Source: Flavobacterium branchiophilum NBRC 15030 = ATCC 35035 (GTDB lineage Bacteria; Bacteroidota; Bacteroidia; Flavobacteriales; Flavobacteriaceae). From it: 33,633 bases of DNA. Position numbers and translations under genes: made by a program. This document shows positions 26,655-33,633 of the stretch, one piece after another (position 1 is the stretch's first letter; each line of letters opens with the position of its first letter). The notes beneath the pieces were generated by a model that saw nothing but the letters and a program-made list of their open reading frames with translations, had not been told where the DNA came from and made no database searches. The DNA is taken from positions 12,012 to 45,644 of the forward strand of contig NZ_MUGT01000041.1 of NCBI RefSeq assembly GCF_002217205.1, in the 5' to 3' direction.

Positions 26655-28088
26655 TTATTCTGTTAATAGAGGATTTGTGGGATTTATAATAATTGATTTT
26701 TTTCTATAATATCTTGCTATTTCAAGATTTTTCCAATTATTTTTATCAGATGTTAAACCCATTACCTCTTCGCTATAAATAGTTTGAGGTTTGTTCTCTA
26801 ATGCTGGCAAAATACATTCAGAGTTTGGGTTTTTGATTATCATTTCAAATCTTTTATTTAATTCTTTATTGTATTTATAAGCTTTACCACTAATTAAATC
26901 AAGATAGGACAACGTTACATTATTATCTGAAAATAGAAATAAACCTATAAGAATTCCTAATGTCAATTTCTGATTTTTTAAGGATATAAAATTTATGCGC
27001 TTTTTTATACAAAAATGATATATTAAACAAATTATAAAATAGATAAAGTTTAAAATAAAAAAAAAATAAATAGTATTGACTGTCCTACCTGGTGGTGCTG
27101 AATTTGTACTCCAAAAACAAGCAAATATATCGATATTAATTGTTATCCACAATAACATGAAAGCATAGGCCGGAGACATTAAATATTGGTAAGGTATATT
27201 ACTCTTTATTATTTCAATCATTTCATCAAACCAGTAAAAAACTATGAGAATTAAAAAAGGTAACCATTTCATTGTATATGAAATTGCAAACTGAAGTGTT
27301 TTTAATAATGAATGTAAAAACTGATGGTTGCTATTGATTTGATTTGCTCTTGCAGTGTTTCCAGGTGCCATTATCTCAATTAATCCCAAAAAAATAGTTA
27401 CTATTAATATACTAGTTAATATTCCATTAATTTTTTTGTTATAAAAAAAATAAACAATAAAGAGTATTGAATTTATAAATAAAATATTTATTACGGTAAT
27501 TTCATTACAACCCATAGTTGCAATTAGGACTAAAAATGCAAAAAAAATGTTTATCCCTTTACCCGTAAAAAAAAATTTAAACAACAATCCATAAAAGAAA
27601 AAAACCAATATTACTGGCAGGAAATTTGTAATAGATCCAGGAATCCAATAAATACCTTCTGCTATACTTGGCATTTTACAAATATATACTACTATGAATG
27701 TACCAACTAAAGCACTTATTTGAGTAAATGTCAAACTTAAATTTAAGTTTTTGAAAAAAAAATAAACTCCCAAAATAAAAAAAGCTATTAAAAAAATGGG
27801 GATTAGCTTAAATCCAAAATAATTATTATATACTAATGGGTCTAAAATGCTTATTACTCCATTGGCAAAATACCTCCCCGACCATTCAATATACCTTCTA
27901 ATTTGTAAATCCCACAAATGTTCAACTTGAGATTCATAACTCAAATCAAAATCATCAGATGCAGGGTTATTAAAAAAACTTAATAGTATTAATGGAAAAA
28001 TACATATAAAACCTAAATATATAAAAATAGATGAATATTCTAAATGTACCTTTAACTCATAAAAAACATGTCTTAAATTACGTTTCAT
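26655..28088 (-). CDS. DUF6056-like multi-pass membrane protein, possible GtrC-like glycosyltransferase
   Basis: The 477-residue protein has about 10-11 hydrophobic helices with an early periplasmic loop holding NNPASDDFDLSYE (acidic pair DD near residue 41) and a polar C-terminal tail. Such acidic residues in the first loop are typical of GT-C glycosyltransferases that use polyprenyl-phosphate sugars. It resembles the DUF6056 family. Its gene precedes the GtrB-like gene by 11 bases, which supports a GtrC-like role of transferring the lipid-linked hexose to a surface glycan. The region is among the most AT-rich in the window. Function is inferred from topology and context. Confidence 0.75.
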   Translation of the reverse strand: MKRNLRHVFYELKVHLEYSSIFIYLGFICIFPLILLSFFNNPASDDFDLSYESQVEHLWDLQIRRYIEWSGRYFANGVISILDPLVYNNYFGFKLIPIFLIAFFILGVYFFFKNLNLSLTFTQISALVGTFIVVYICKMPSIAEGIYWIPGSITNFLPVILVFFFYGLLFKFFFTGKGINIFFAFLVLIATMGCNEITVINILFINSILFIVYFFYNKKINGILTSILIVTIFLGLIEIMAPGNTARANQINSNHQFLHSLLKTLQFAISYTMKWLPFLILIVFYWFDEMIEIIKSNIPYQYLMSPAYAFMLLWITINIDIFACFWSTNSAPPGRTVNTIYFFFILNFIYFIICLIYHFCIKKRINFISLKNQKLTLGILIGLFLFSDNNVTLSYLDLISGKAYKYNKELNKRFEMIIKNPNSECILPALENKPQTIYSEEVMGLTSDKNNWKNLEIARYYRKKSIIINPTNPLLTE

Positions 28089-28249
28089 TCCTGCATACTT
28101 AATTAATTACTATTTTATTAATATTTTTCTTTATTTTTTCAATTCAAATTTTTTAAATACTATTACAAATCAAAACATATTACTAGTATGATTTCTATAA
28201 TTAACAAAAATACACTTTTTAATTTTATTTTGAACATTTATCAATAAAA

Positions 28250-28302
28250 ATAAACTCCTTTTCTTTAAAATCTTCAAAATTGGATTTTAAAAAAAAAGGA
28301 GT
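28250..28302 (-). terminator. Terminator after the T9SS-sorted protein gene
   Basis: On the minus strand ACTCCTTTT and AAAAGGAGT, with an inner TTAAAATC/GATTTTAA pairing, form a long hairpin followed by TTTATTTTTATT. The remaining 28089-28249 is AT-rich with no gene seen. Confidence 0.65.
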
Positions 28303-28322
28303 ATTAGTAAATCCACAAAAAA

Positions 28323-28961
28323 TTATTCTTTTACAAATCTAATAGTTTCTCGATTATCTTCTGAAACTAAAGTTGCCATATACACACCTACGGGCAAAGC
28401 TACGGTGTCTATTATTTTCGGAGTATCTTTTATTACTTGTTCCATGACTAAAGCTCCTTTGCTATCATATATGTAAAGTATAGCTCCATTGGAGTAACTA
28501 CTAGATAATTTAATAGTAAGATCGTCTTTAGTTGGATTTGGATACAAAAAGGTACTGCTTGTTTCGACAGCCCTTTGTGATTTTTCTATAAGCTCTTTTT
28601 TTGTTATCAAGGCAACATCACCTTCTTTATTTGGTATTAAAGTCGATTCCAAAAGGTCTATTTCATTTGTGGCTATAAAATCAATAATTGATTTTTCTGA
28701 CATAATAATATTTTTTAACTCTAATTTATTTGAAACACTTTCTAATTTAAAAGTTCCATTTGAAAAATTAATTTTTTCAATTTTAGCTATTCCTTCTGCA
28801 TTATTCATCTGCGATACAAACTCTTGTGCTTGATGCAATGATGAGAATAGTTGTGAAATAGTTTTGTTTTCTACACTACTTAAATTTGAAAATTGTTTAA
28901 TCTCTTGCCCATTTGACAAAAGTGTAGTACCAATTGCTAGCAATACCATTTTATTTTTCAT
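28323..28961 (-). CDS. Small secreted protein with T9SS type A sorting domain
   Basis: The 212-residue protein has a short N-terminal signal-like segment (KNKMVLLAIGTTLLSNGQ) and a C-terminal type A sorting domain of about 75 residues. That domain starts at FLYPNPTKDDLTIKL and ends LPVGVYMATLVSEDNRETIRFVKE, the usual PNP...GxY...K pattern recognised by the T9SS. The middle part (about 25-135) is polar, has no recognisable domain and could be an adhesive or inhibitory segment. The gene lies 3 bases after the beta-helix gene on the same strand, so the two are cotranscribed. It is a likely client of the SprA pore. Confidence 0.88.
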   Translation of the reverse strand: MKNKMVLLAIGTTLLSNGQEIKQFSNLSSVENKTISQLFSSLHQAQEFVSQMNNAEGIAKIEKINFSNGTFKLESVSNKLELKNIIMSEKSIIDFIATNEIDLLESTLIPNKEGDVALITKKELIEKSQRAVETSSTFLYPNPTKDDLTIKLSSSYSNGAILYIYDSKGALVMEQVIKDTPKIIDTVALPVGVYMATLVSEDNRETIRFVKE

Positions 28962-28964
28962 GTT

Positions 28965-31487
28965 TTAAAATTTTTCCTTTTGAAGTTGTTTAACTATTGT
29001 TTGTAACTGTTCTATTTTCTTGTTTTGGTCTATGATATAAAGTGTTAGCTCTTCAATTTTTTGCATTTGAAGTTTTGCCATTTCCAGCATATCAACACCT
29101 TTTTCAACAACTTCTTTTTCAGAAGGTATATTTGGTAAATGTCCGTGATCTATAATATGTTTTTCAACTTCTTGTAATGTTGGCAATTTATAATCTTTTG
29201 CAAAAACAAAATCACTCCAATAATTTGATGATAATTTAAGACCAGCACCTCTTATTTTACCATTTACTACTAATTTATAATTACCATCATTTGTTGCTGT
29301 TGCATCGCTTGGATAGCTAAATATTTCTGTTCCTATTGCTAGTGCAGAATTTGCTTTAGGCATAGTCAATGCTACATTATTATTTCCATCTTCATATATT
29401 TTATATAAATGTTGCTGGTTTTTATTTAGCATACCAAATTCTGTAAAGCCATTAGCTTCAGCAACCATTCTAAATCTTCCCATATCATTTCGGTCTTCAA
29501 TTCCAAAAAAAACAACTGGTTTCTGATCTAAGTTTGAAGAAGGAAAATCAAAAAAATTCAACATTCTTGTTTTATTATAACCAGATCCACTTCCTATTAC
29601 AGAACCAGCAGACAAAACAATACATTTATCATTACGCTCACCACCATCAACAAAAAAAGATCCGTTTGGCAGTCCCGAAGTTGTTAAAATTCCTTGTCCA
29701 GCTTCTACATCTCCATCAATTTTAAGCTTAGCAATTGTGTTATAACCGATATAAGCTACTGGTGCACTTGTTCCAATTCTAACATTTCCCGCATTATCTA
29801 GCCTGATTCCAGGTGCATTTGCTGGATCTGGTACCGCTGGGTTATTTACAATAGCAAAATTATTCATCTTAACATTTTGCGAGGCTATATGATTCCAAGT
29901 TGAATTGCTTAAAAGATCTGAAACTTTTGTCCATTGGAAAGTACCATTGTGGTCTCTATTGGTAATAACACAAAGTGGTGTTTGAATTCCAACTACAGGT
30001 GCTGGATTTAATATTGGAGCTATATAATATGTTGGTGGATTTGCTTGATGATTCCATAAACCACTTGGGGTTGGTTGATATGCAAATGAACTGTTTTGCA
30101 ACAATCCGCCACCAAAAATAATTTTATTAAAATCTTGTACCAAAAAATCATTTTCGGTTTTATTATAATAATTTTGTCCAAAAACAGCAAAGTCTTTAAC
30201 GCCTCTCAAAATATTATTAGTATAACCATTTACATCGTTATTATTTATGAGTTTAGTATCATATCCATCGTCTTTTATATAAAATGGGTCATTTTTAAGG
30301 TTTGCAGTTGCTCTCAAATTTGAATTTTCAATGGTTAATTGTTTTGCAGAGGATGAAATATCGTATATAAAAATGGAAGGAGAGGCTGCTGTCCAATCAA
30401 ATGTATTGATGTTTGTGAGTGTGTTACGATCTCCATGAATTCTTCTAAATACAAATTGATTTTTTATCTTGTCTGGTTGTATCCCAAAATTGCTAAAAAG
30501 ATTATTACTACAATTTGCAGCTACTGGACCAAAGTCCACAGCTGTTTTAAACCTCTCTATTATTATATCATTAAATACATTGCCATTAAAAGTACTTTGA
30601 ATAAGTAATGAAATATATTTAAAGTTATAACTAATTCCGATATCACAATCTCTTATTTTAATATTATTAAACTTATTAAAATCAGATTCATAAGCAAGTC
30701 CATTAGGATTACTAGTAGTACTAATAAAAAAACCGTCTAAAATAGTAGTAGTAGGATCGTTATCTAAAGGTAAATCAATTAATATAGCACCATTGCCTTT
30801 TGCAACATTTGCAGTAATTTGAGTTTCTTTTTCTACAGGTTTATTGTCTATCCATTGAATATCTGACACGTATTTTGTAAAATATTGCTCTGTTTCTGCT
30901 ACTTGAGCGTTTTGAATCCATAAATTTTCAATTAAAGCATACTGTCCTCTAGCTCCAATCCTTACACCCGTTCTTATTTTTGTGTCTAAATCAATAAAAA
31001 TATTGCTAATTATATTATTTTCACAATACGAATCGTTAATTTTGGGTGTATTTAAAAAAGCTCCTATATTAAAAATACTCGTTAAAGTTGTTACATTAGG
31101 CTTTATAATAGTACCCATACCTGCCCCTTCTATTTTAATTCCCGAAAGTAGTTTGTTAGTAGTAATACTATGAAAATTTATTGTCTTATTTACCAAGTAA
31201 GTTCCTTCTTCTATATAAATATTTTTATAACCCGCATTTAATGCAAATTGAATAGCATCATTCAAATAATTTGTTCCTGAATTTGTTACAAAATAATGTG
31301 CCGCATTTTTAATATTTGATGGACTTACTGGAGTCGATGATGCACTTATTGTAAATACCTCTGTTCCGATTACAGTTGGATTTGTTTGCCCTAAAATTAC
31401 ATTATAAGTAACCAAAAGGGTAAGACTTACTAATTTCCATAAATTTTTAAAAAATTTATGATAAACATTTTGTTTCATTTTTTTCAT
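28965..31487 (-). CDS. Secreted beta-helix protein (pectate-lyase-like) with C-terminal coiled-coil module
   Basis: The 840-residue protein has a signal peptide (about 1-33, LWKLVSLTLLVTYNVILGQ). A right-handed beta-helix of the Pectate_lyase_3 kind follows at about 60-420, opened by YLNDAIQFALNAGYKNIYIEEGTYLVNKTI. A linker region resembles phage tail-spike repeats. The C-terminal module has WSDFVFAKDYKLPTLQEVE, HGHLPNIPSEKEV and a terminal coiled coil (MAKLQMQKIEELTLYIIDQN onward). I recall that module at the end of many Bacteroidota surface proteins. No lyase catalytic residues can be assigned. It may bind or cleave polysaccharide, or be a fibre. It lacks a T9SS sorting domain, but the gene 3 bases downstream encodes one. 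Confidence 0.82.
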   Translation of the reverse strand: MKKMKQNVYHKFFKNLWKLVSLTLLVTYNVILGQTNPTVIGTEVFTISASSTPVSPSNIKNAAHYFVTNSGTNYLNDAIQFALNAGYKNIYIEEGTYLVNKTINFHSITTNKLLSGIKIEGAGMGTIIKPNVTTLTSIFNIGAFLNTPKINDSYCENNIISNIFIDLDTKIRTGVRIGARGQYALIENLWIQNAQVAETEQYFTKYVSDIQWIDNKPVEKETQITANVAKGNGAILIDLPLDNDPTTTILDGFFISTTSNPNGLAYESDFNKFNNIKIRDCDIGISYNFKYISLLIQSTFNGNVFNDIIIERFKTAVDFGPVAANCSNNLFSNFGIQPDKIKNQFVFRRIHGDRNTLTNINTFDWTAASPSIFIYDISSSAKQLTIENSNLRATANLKNDPFYIKDDGYDTKLINNNDVNGYTNNILRGVKDFAVFGQNYYNKTENDFLVQDFNKIIFGGGLLQNSSFAYQPTPSGLWNHQANPPTYYIAPILNPAPVVGIQTPLCVITNRDHNGTFQWTKVSDLLSNSTWNHIASQNVKMNNFAIVNNPAVPDPANAPGIRLDNAGNVRIGTSAPVAYIGYNTIAKLKIDGDVEAGQGILTTSGLPNGSFFVDGGERNDKCIVLSAGSVIGSGSGYNKTRMLNFFDFPSSNLDQKPVVFFGIEDRNDMGRFRMVAEANGFTEFGMLNKNQQHLYKIYEDGNNNVALTMPKANSALAIGTEIFSYPSDATATNDGNYKLVVNGKIRGAGLKLSSNYWSDFVFAKDYKLPTLQEVEKHIIDHGHLPNIPSEKEVVEKGVDMLEMAKLQMQKIEELTLYIIDQNKKIEQLQTIVKQLQKEKF

Positions 31488-31517
31488 TGTAGTTTAAATT
31501 AAGATATTTATAAGTCT

Positions 31518-31525
31518 CAAAATTA
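31518..31525 (-). promoter_or_regulatory. Possible -7 element of the beta-helix/T9SS gene pair
   Basis: The minus strand reads TAATTTTG, a consensus match, predicting a leader of about 24 bases. The surroundings are almost pure A and T, so a chance match is possible. The rest of 31526-31740 shows only AT-rich sequence without a gene. Confidence 0.4.
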
Positions 31526-31753
31526 GTTGTTATTTATATTATAAAAAAAATAAAAACAAATTTTTTTATACTATTTTATTTAAAATAATATATTAATAAA
31601 TCATAAAAATAATTATTTAAAACATAATATTAAATTATTTTTTTAATTTAAGTTAAAATAATAATTTAATAATTTATTCATAATACTTTTTTTTAATTAA
31701 TTACTGCAAATAAAATGAAAAAAATTTAACCACAACGATAACTTTAGATAATA

Positions 31754-31849
31754 TCCCAATACAAAATCAGCAACTGGGCTTTGATGTTGCGGTATATTGT
31801 ATTGAGAATTAAAATAGAAATGAAAGTTTTTATTTATTTAAATAAATAA
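31754..31849 (+). pseudogene. C-terminal remnant of a GT2 glycosyltransferase paralogue
   Basis: This 31-codon open fragment plus stop encodes SQYKISNWALMLRYIVLRIK and a further short tail, matching the C-terminus of the intact GT2 protein encoded at 23700-24596. Of three base differences over 76, two are silent and one gives V to I. That fits a diverged functional paralogue rather than a decayed copy. An in-frame TAG at 31745-31747 and loss of similarity further upstream show that the rest of the gene is gone. Confidence 0.85.
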
Positions 31850-31851
31850 AA
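31828..31851. repeat. 24-bp perfect AT-only palindrome
   Basis: TTTATTTATTTAAATAAATAAA, written here as repeated TTTA/TAAA units, is fully self-complementary with one extra pair. It lies exactly between the GT2 remnant and the stop codon of the helicase gene. It may act as a weak bidirectional terminator. Confidence 0.6.
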
Positions 31852-33273
31852 CTATAAAAACCAATCGTCCTTAAAGCCAATCAAGTAGAGTTTGTCCTTG
31901 GCTCTGGTTATGGCTGTATATAACCATCTAATATAGGCGGAATTGATGCCCTCGGGCAAATAGGGTTGTTCTATAAATACAGTGTTCCACTGTCCACCCT
32001 GCGATTTGTGGCACGTAATTGCATACGAAAACTTTACTTGCAAACCATTAAAATATTCGTTTTCCCTTACTTTTTTATATTTATTATACCCCGTTTTTTC
32101 ATCTTCATAATCCTTCATAACTTCTGTATATAGCAAATTGGATTGTTCATAAGTTAGTGCAGGTGATTCGCTGGAAATCGTGTCGAGAATCAAAACGGTT
32201 TCAAATGGTTTTTGGTTTGGATAATCTACCATTCGGATTTTGACCCGTGCAAATTTGAATTGATACAATTCCTTAAAACCGTGTATTTCTAAAACTTCGA
32301 TAATGTCGCCATTGGCAATAAATCCTGCCTCGTCTTGGTCTTTGAGCCAATAATAATTGTTTTTTACCACCATCAAAAAATCGCCCGTGGCCAATTCACT
32401 TTCTTTAAATAGTATTTTGGATCGTATTTGTTCGTTGTATTGATTGGCCCTTTTGTTTGACCTTACAATAAAGGCGGTATCTTCTATAGAATAATTGCTA
32501 TAAGCTGTATTGATGGCATCCTGAATGTCGTAGCCGTCTGTGAGCCGAATTATATCTTTGAATCCTTTGATTTTGAATCGGAATTCGGTGATAAAACTGT
32601 CTTTTAAAAGCGATCGCAACTCGGTAGCATTATACAAAATACCCGAATGTAAGGCCTGACGCATTACCTCATCGAGCTCTATCCAATCGATTTTTTTGTC
32701 ATAATGTAGGGCCAAAGTATCGGGGTCTAGTGCGGGTGAAACCTCCATATTGACGGGTGGCAACTGGGCTGTATCGCCCAAAAGTATCATTTTACAATTG
32801 GTGCCGCTGTAAATATAATCGATTAAATCGTCCAAAAGCGACCCGTTTTCGTACATTTTGCTATCCTGTCCAATATCCGAAATCATCGAAGCCTCATCTA
32901 CAATAAATAGGGTGTTTTTGTGTTTGTTTTGTTGTTTGGTAAAGGCTATGCCGCCGCCCGTAGATTTTTTTGGATAATATATTTTTTTATGAATTGTAAA
33001 TGCTGGTTTTTGGCTGTAGTTGGCTATCACTTTGGCGGCTCTTCCTGTGGGAGCCAACAACACATATTTTTTGTTGATGGCAGCCAATTGGTTTACAATA
33101 GTAGCAATTAGGGTTGTTTTTCCTGTACCTGCAAAGCCTTTCAAAACAAATATTTCGTTGTTGGATGTATTGGTAATATACACCGCCATTTTTTGCAAAA
33201 AAGCAGCTTGCTTGAGTGTGGGTTCAAAAGGGAAATGTTGATTGAGTAAACTATAAAACTTTGCCGATTCCAT
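31852..33273 (-). CDS. RecD/Pif1-like superfamily 1B DNA helicase
   Basis: The 473-residue ATPase is predicted to unwind DNA 5' to 3'. Walker A GFAGTGKT is at 46-53, LLAPTGRAAK (motif Ia) near 78, Walker B FIVDEASM near 129 and LLGDTAQLPPV (motif III) near 163. The C-terminal UvrD_C_2 domain has YAITCHKSQGGQW (motif V) and YTAITRAKDKLYLIG (motif VI). It lacks the long N-terminal RecD2 domains and no recB or recC is near, so it is a stand-alone Bacteroidota type. I chose the ATG at 33273: a longer frame would use a TTG at 33294 that lies inside a TAACTTTG promoter element. Confidence 0.92.
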   Translation of the reverse strand: MESAKFYSLLNQHFPFEPTLKQAAFLQKMAVYITNTSNNEIFVLKGFAGTGKTTLIATIVNQLAAINKKYVLLAPTGRAAKVIANYSQKPAFTIHKKIYYPKKSTGGGIAFTKQQNKHKNTLFIVDEASMISDIGQDSKMYENGSLLDDLIDYIYSGTNCKMILLGDTAQLPPVNMEVSPALDPDTLALHYDKKIDWIELDEVMRQALHSGILYNATELRSLLKDSFITEFRFKIKGFKDIIRLTDGYDIQDAINTAYSNYSIEDTAFIVRSNKRANQYNEQIRSKILFKESELATGDFLMVVKNNYYWLKDQDEAGFIANGDIIEVLEIHGFKELYQFKFARVKIRMVDYPNQKPFETVLILDTISSESPALTYEQSNLLYTEVMKDYEDEKTGYNKYKKVRENEYFNGLQVKFSYAITCHKSQGGQWNTVFIEQPYLPEGINSAYIRWLYTAITRAKDKLYLIGFKDDWFL

Positions 33274-33291
33274 GTGATAAATACTTTGGCA

Positions 33292-33310
33292 CAAAGTTAT
33301 ACCAAATATA
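33292..33310 (-). promoter_or_regulatory. Two -7 elements upstream of the helicase gene
   Basis: The minus strand has TATATTTG (33303-33310) and TAACTTTG (33292-33299), both full TAnnTTTG matches. Either gives a short leader to the ATG at 33273 and rules out the upstream TTG as the start for the nearer one. Confidence 0.55.
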
Positions 33311-33460
33311 GCTATAAAAAAGCTCCAACAGTTTGTTCTTTTTGCTAAATGAAGCCGAAAAAAATGTAGTTTATTTAAGTGTTTATTATTGTAATTTCAT
33401 TTAAAAAATCATTATTTTTTTTGTATAAAATATAAATAAATATAAGCAAATACACAATAT

Positions 33461-33468
33461 TATCTTTG
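33461..33468 (+). promoter_or_regulatory. -7 promoter element ahead of the structured-RNA candidate
   Basis: TATCTTTG is a full consensus match that would start transcription near 33475. The -33 region is AT-rich without a clear TTG. Confidence 0.55.
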
Positions 33469-33474
33469 CAATAA

Positions 33475-33600
33475 ACACCAGATTCTGCGTAAGGGATAGT
33501 AGTGGAAATCCTTTTAGAAGCCCCCCATCCCCCAAATGGGGTGTTGTATTGCACGAATATCGTTTCTGAATGTGGTAATCAAAAAAGATTATTTCACAAA
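33475..33600 (+). ncRNA. Second structured-RNA candidate of the flavobacterial type
   Basis: The stretch past the helicase promoter (33311-33633) has no gene. It holds GCGTAAGGGATAGTAGTGG at 33487-33505, whose AAGGGAT pairs with ATCCTTT, then a CCCCAT/ATGGGG hairpin (33527-33543). The first part resembles the left-hand motif of the element at 15.8 kb (GATTGAAGTG versus GATAGTAGTGG) and recurrent flavobacterial intergenic elements known to me. A right-hand partner motif is not clear before the window ends. The 3' end is approximate. I cannot say whether it is Flavo-1, 6S-Flavo or another class. Confidence 0.4.
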
Positions 33601-33608
33601 ATTATATT

Positions 33609-33633
33609 ATACCCAATATATTTATAAAATAGT
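33609..33633. repeat. Right copy of a 25-bp terminal inverted repeat
   Basis: It is the exact reverse complement of bases 1-25 and sits flush with the window end, just past the structured-RNA candidate. Confidence 0.8.

Noticed and set aside
31488..31740. Short inverted AT repeats upstream of the beta-helix gene
   Set aside because: The sequence is almost only A and T, so such pairings are expected by chance.
33274..33294. TTG start of the helicase gene at 33294
   Set aside because: The TTG is part of the TAACTTTG promoter element, so it would not be within the transcript.
1..33633. A mobile element spanning the window, delimited by the terminal inverted repeats
   Set aside because: The interior carries clpP, clpX, tig, aroC, ruvA and sprA, with no transposase or integrase. 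This is a chromosomal core region.
1..33633. CRISPR arrays
   Set aside because: No regularly spaced repeats were seen. The only repeats are the tRNA unit, the GT2 tail and the end repeat.

Overview
The window looks like an AT-rich Bacteroidota chromosome segment, probably Flavobacteriia or a close relative. The support is SprA (outer-membrane pore of the type IX secretion system, T9SS), a protein with a T9SS type A sorting domain, A-rich translation starts without Shine-Dalgarno sequences, and many copies of the Bacteroidota -7 promoter element TAnnTTTG. Two intergenic RNA-like elements resemble structured elements I recall from Flavobacteriia. No replication, conjugation, phage, transposase or CRISPR genes are visible.

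Layout. (1) 0.1-10.3 kb, minus strand: a tight operon maeB-ruvA-sprA ending in a strong terminator. (2) 10.3-11.0 kb: two identical tRNA-Asp(GTC) genes in a tandem duplication of about 280 bp, each followed by the same three-hairpin trailer. (3) 11.1-12.0 kb: a DUF58 protein on an apparently leaderless mRNA. (4) 12.2-15.7 kb, plus strand: trigger factor, clpP and clpX, the protein folding and degradation block. (5) 15.7-16.0 kb: an intergenic element with a very long hairpin, probably a structured RNA. (6) 16.0-19.1 kb, minus strand: a dicarboxylate/amino-acid symporter, aroC and a Crp/Fnr regulator. (7) 19.2-31.5 kb: a surface-glycan region with a 2OG-Fe(II) oxygenase, five glycosyltransferases, an FdtA/QdtA-like sugar isomerase, a methyltransferase, a DUF6056 membrane protein next to a GtrB-like transferase, and a secreted beta-helix protein paired with a T9SS-sorted protein. 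(8) 31.9-33.3 kb: a RecD/Pif1-type helicase. (9) 33.3-33.6 kb: a promoter and a second structured-RNA candidate, cut by the window edge.

How it fits together. The ends are housekeeping genes and the 19-31.5 kb part is variable accessory DNA. The glycosyltransferases, isomerase, methyltransferase and DUF6056/GtrB pair would build or decorate a surface polysaccharide or glycolipid. SprA is the exit pore for T9SS cargo such as the small sorting-domain protein.

The most informative new signal is a 76-bp direct repeat (73 matches). It is the 3' end of the glycosyltransferase gene at 23.7-24.6 kb, found again as a decayed tail at 31.75-31.85 kb. The repeats bracket about 7.2 kb of very AT-rich accessory genes, which suggests the block was gained or rearranged through recombination between paralogous glycosyltransferase genes.
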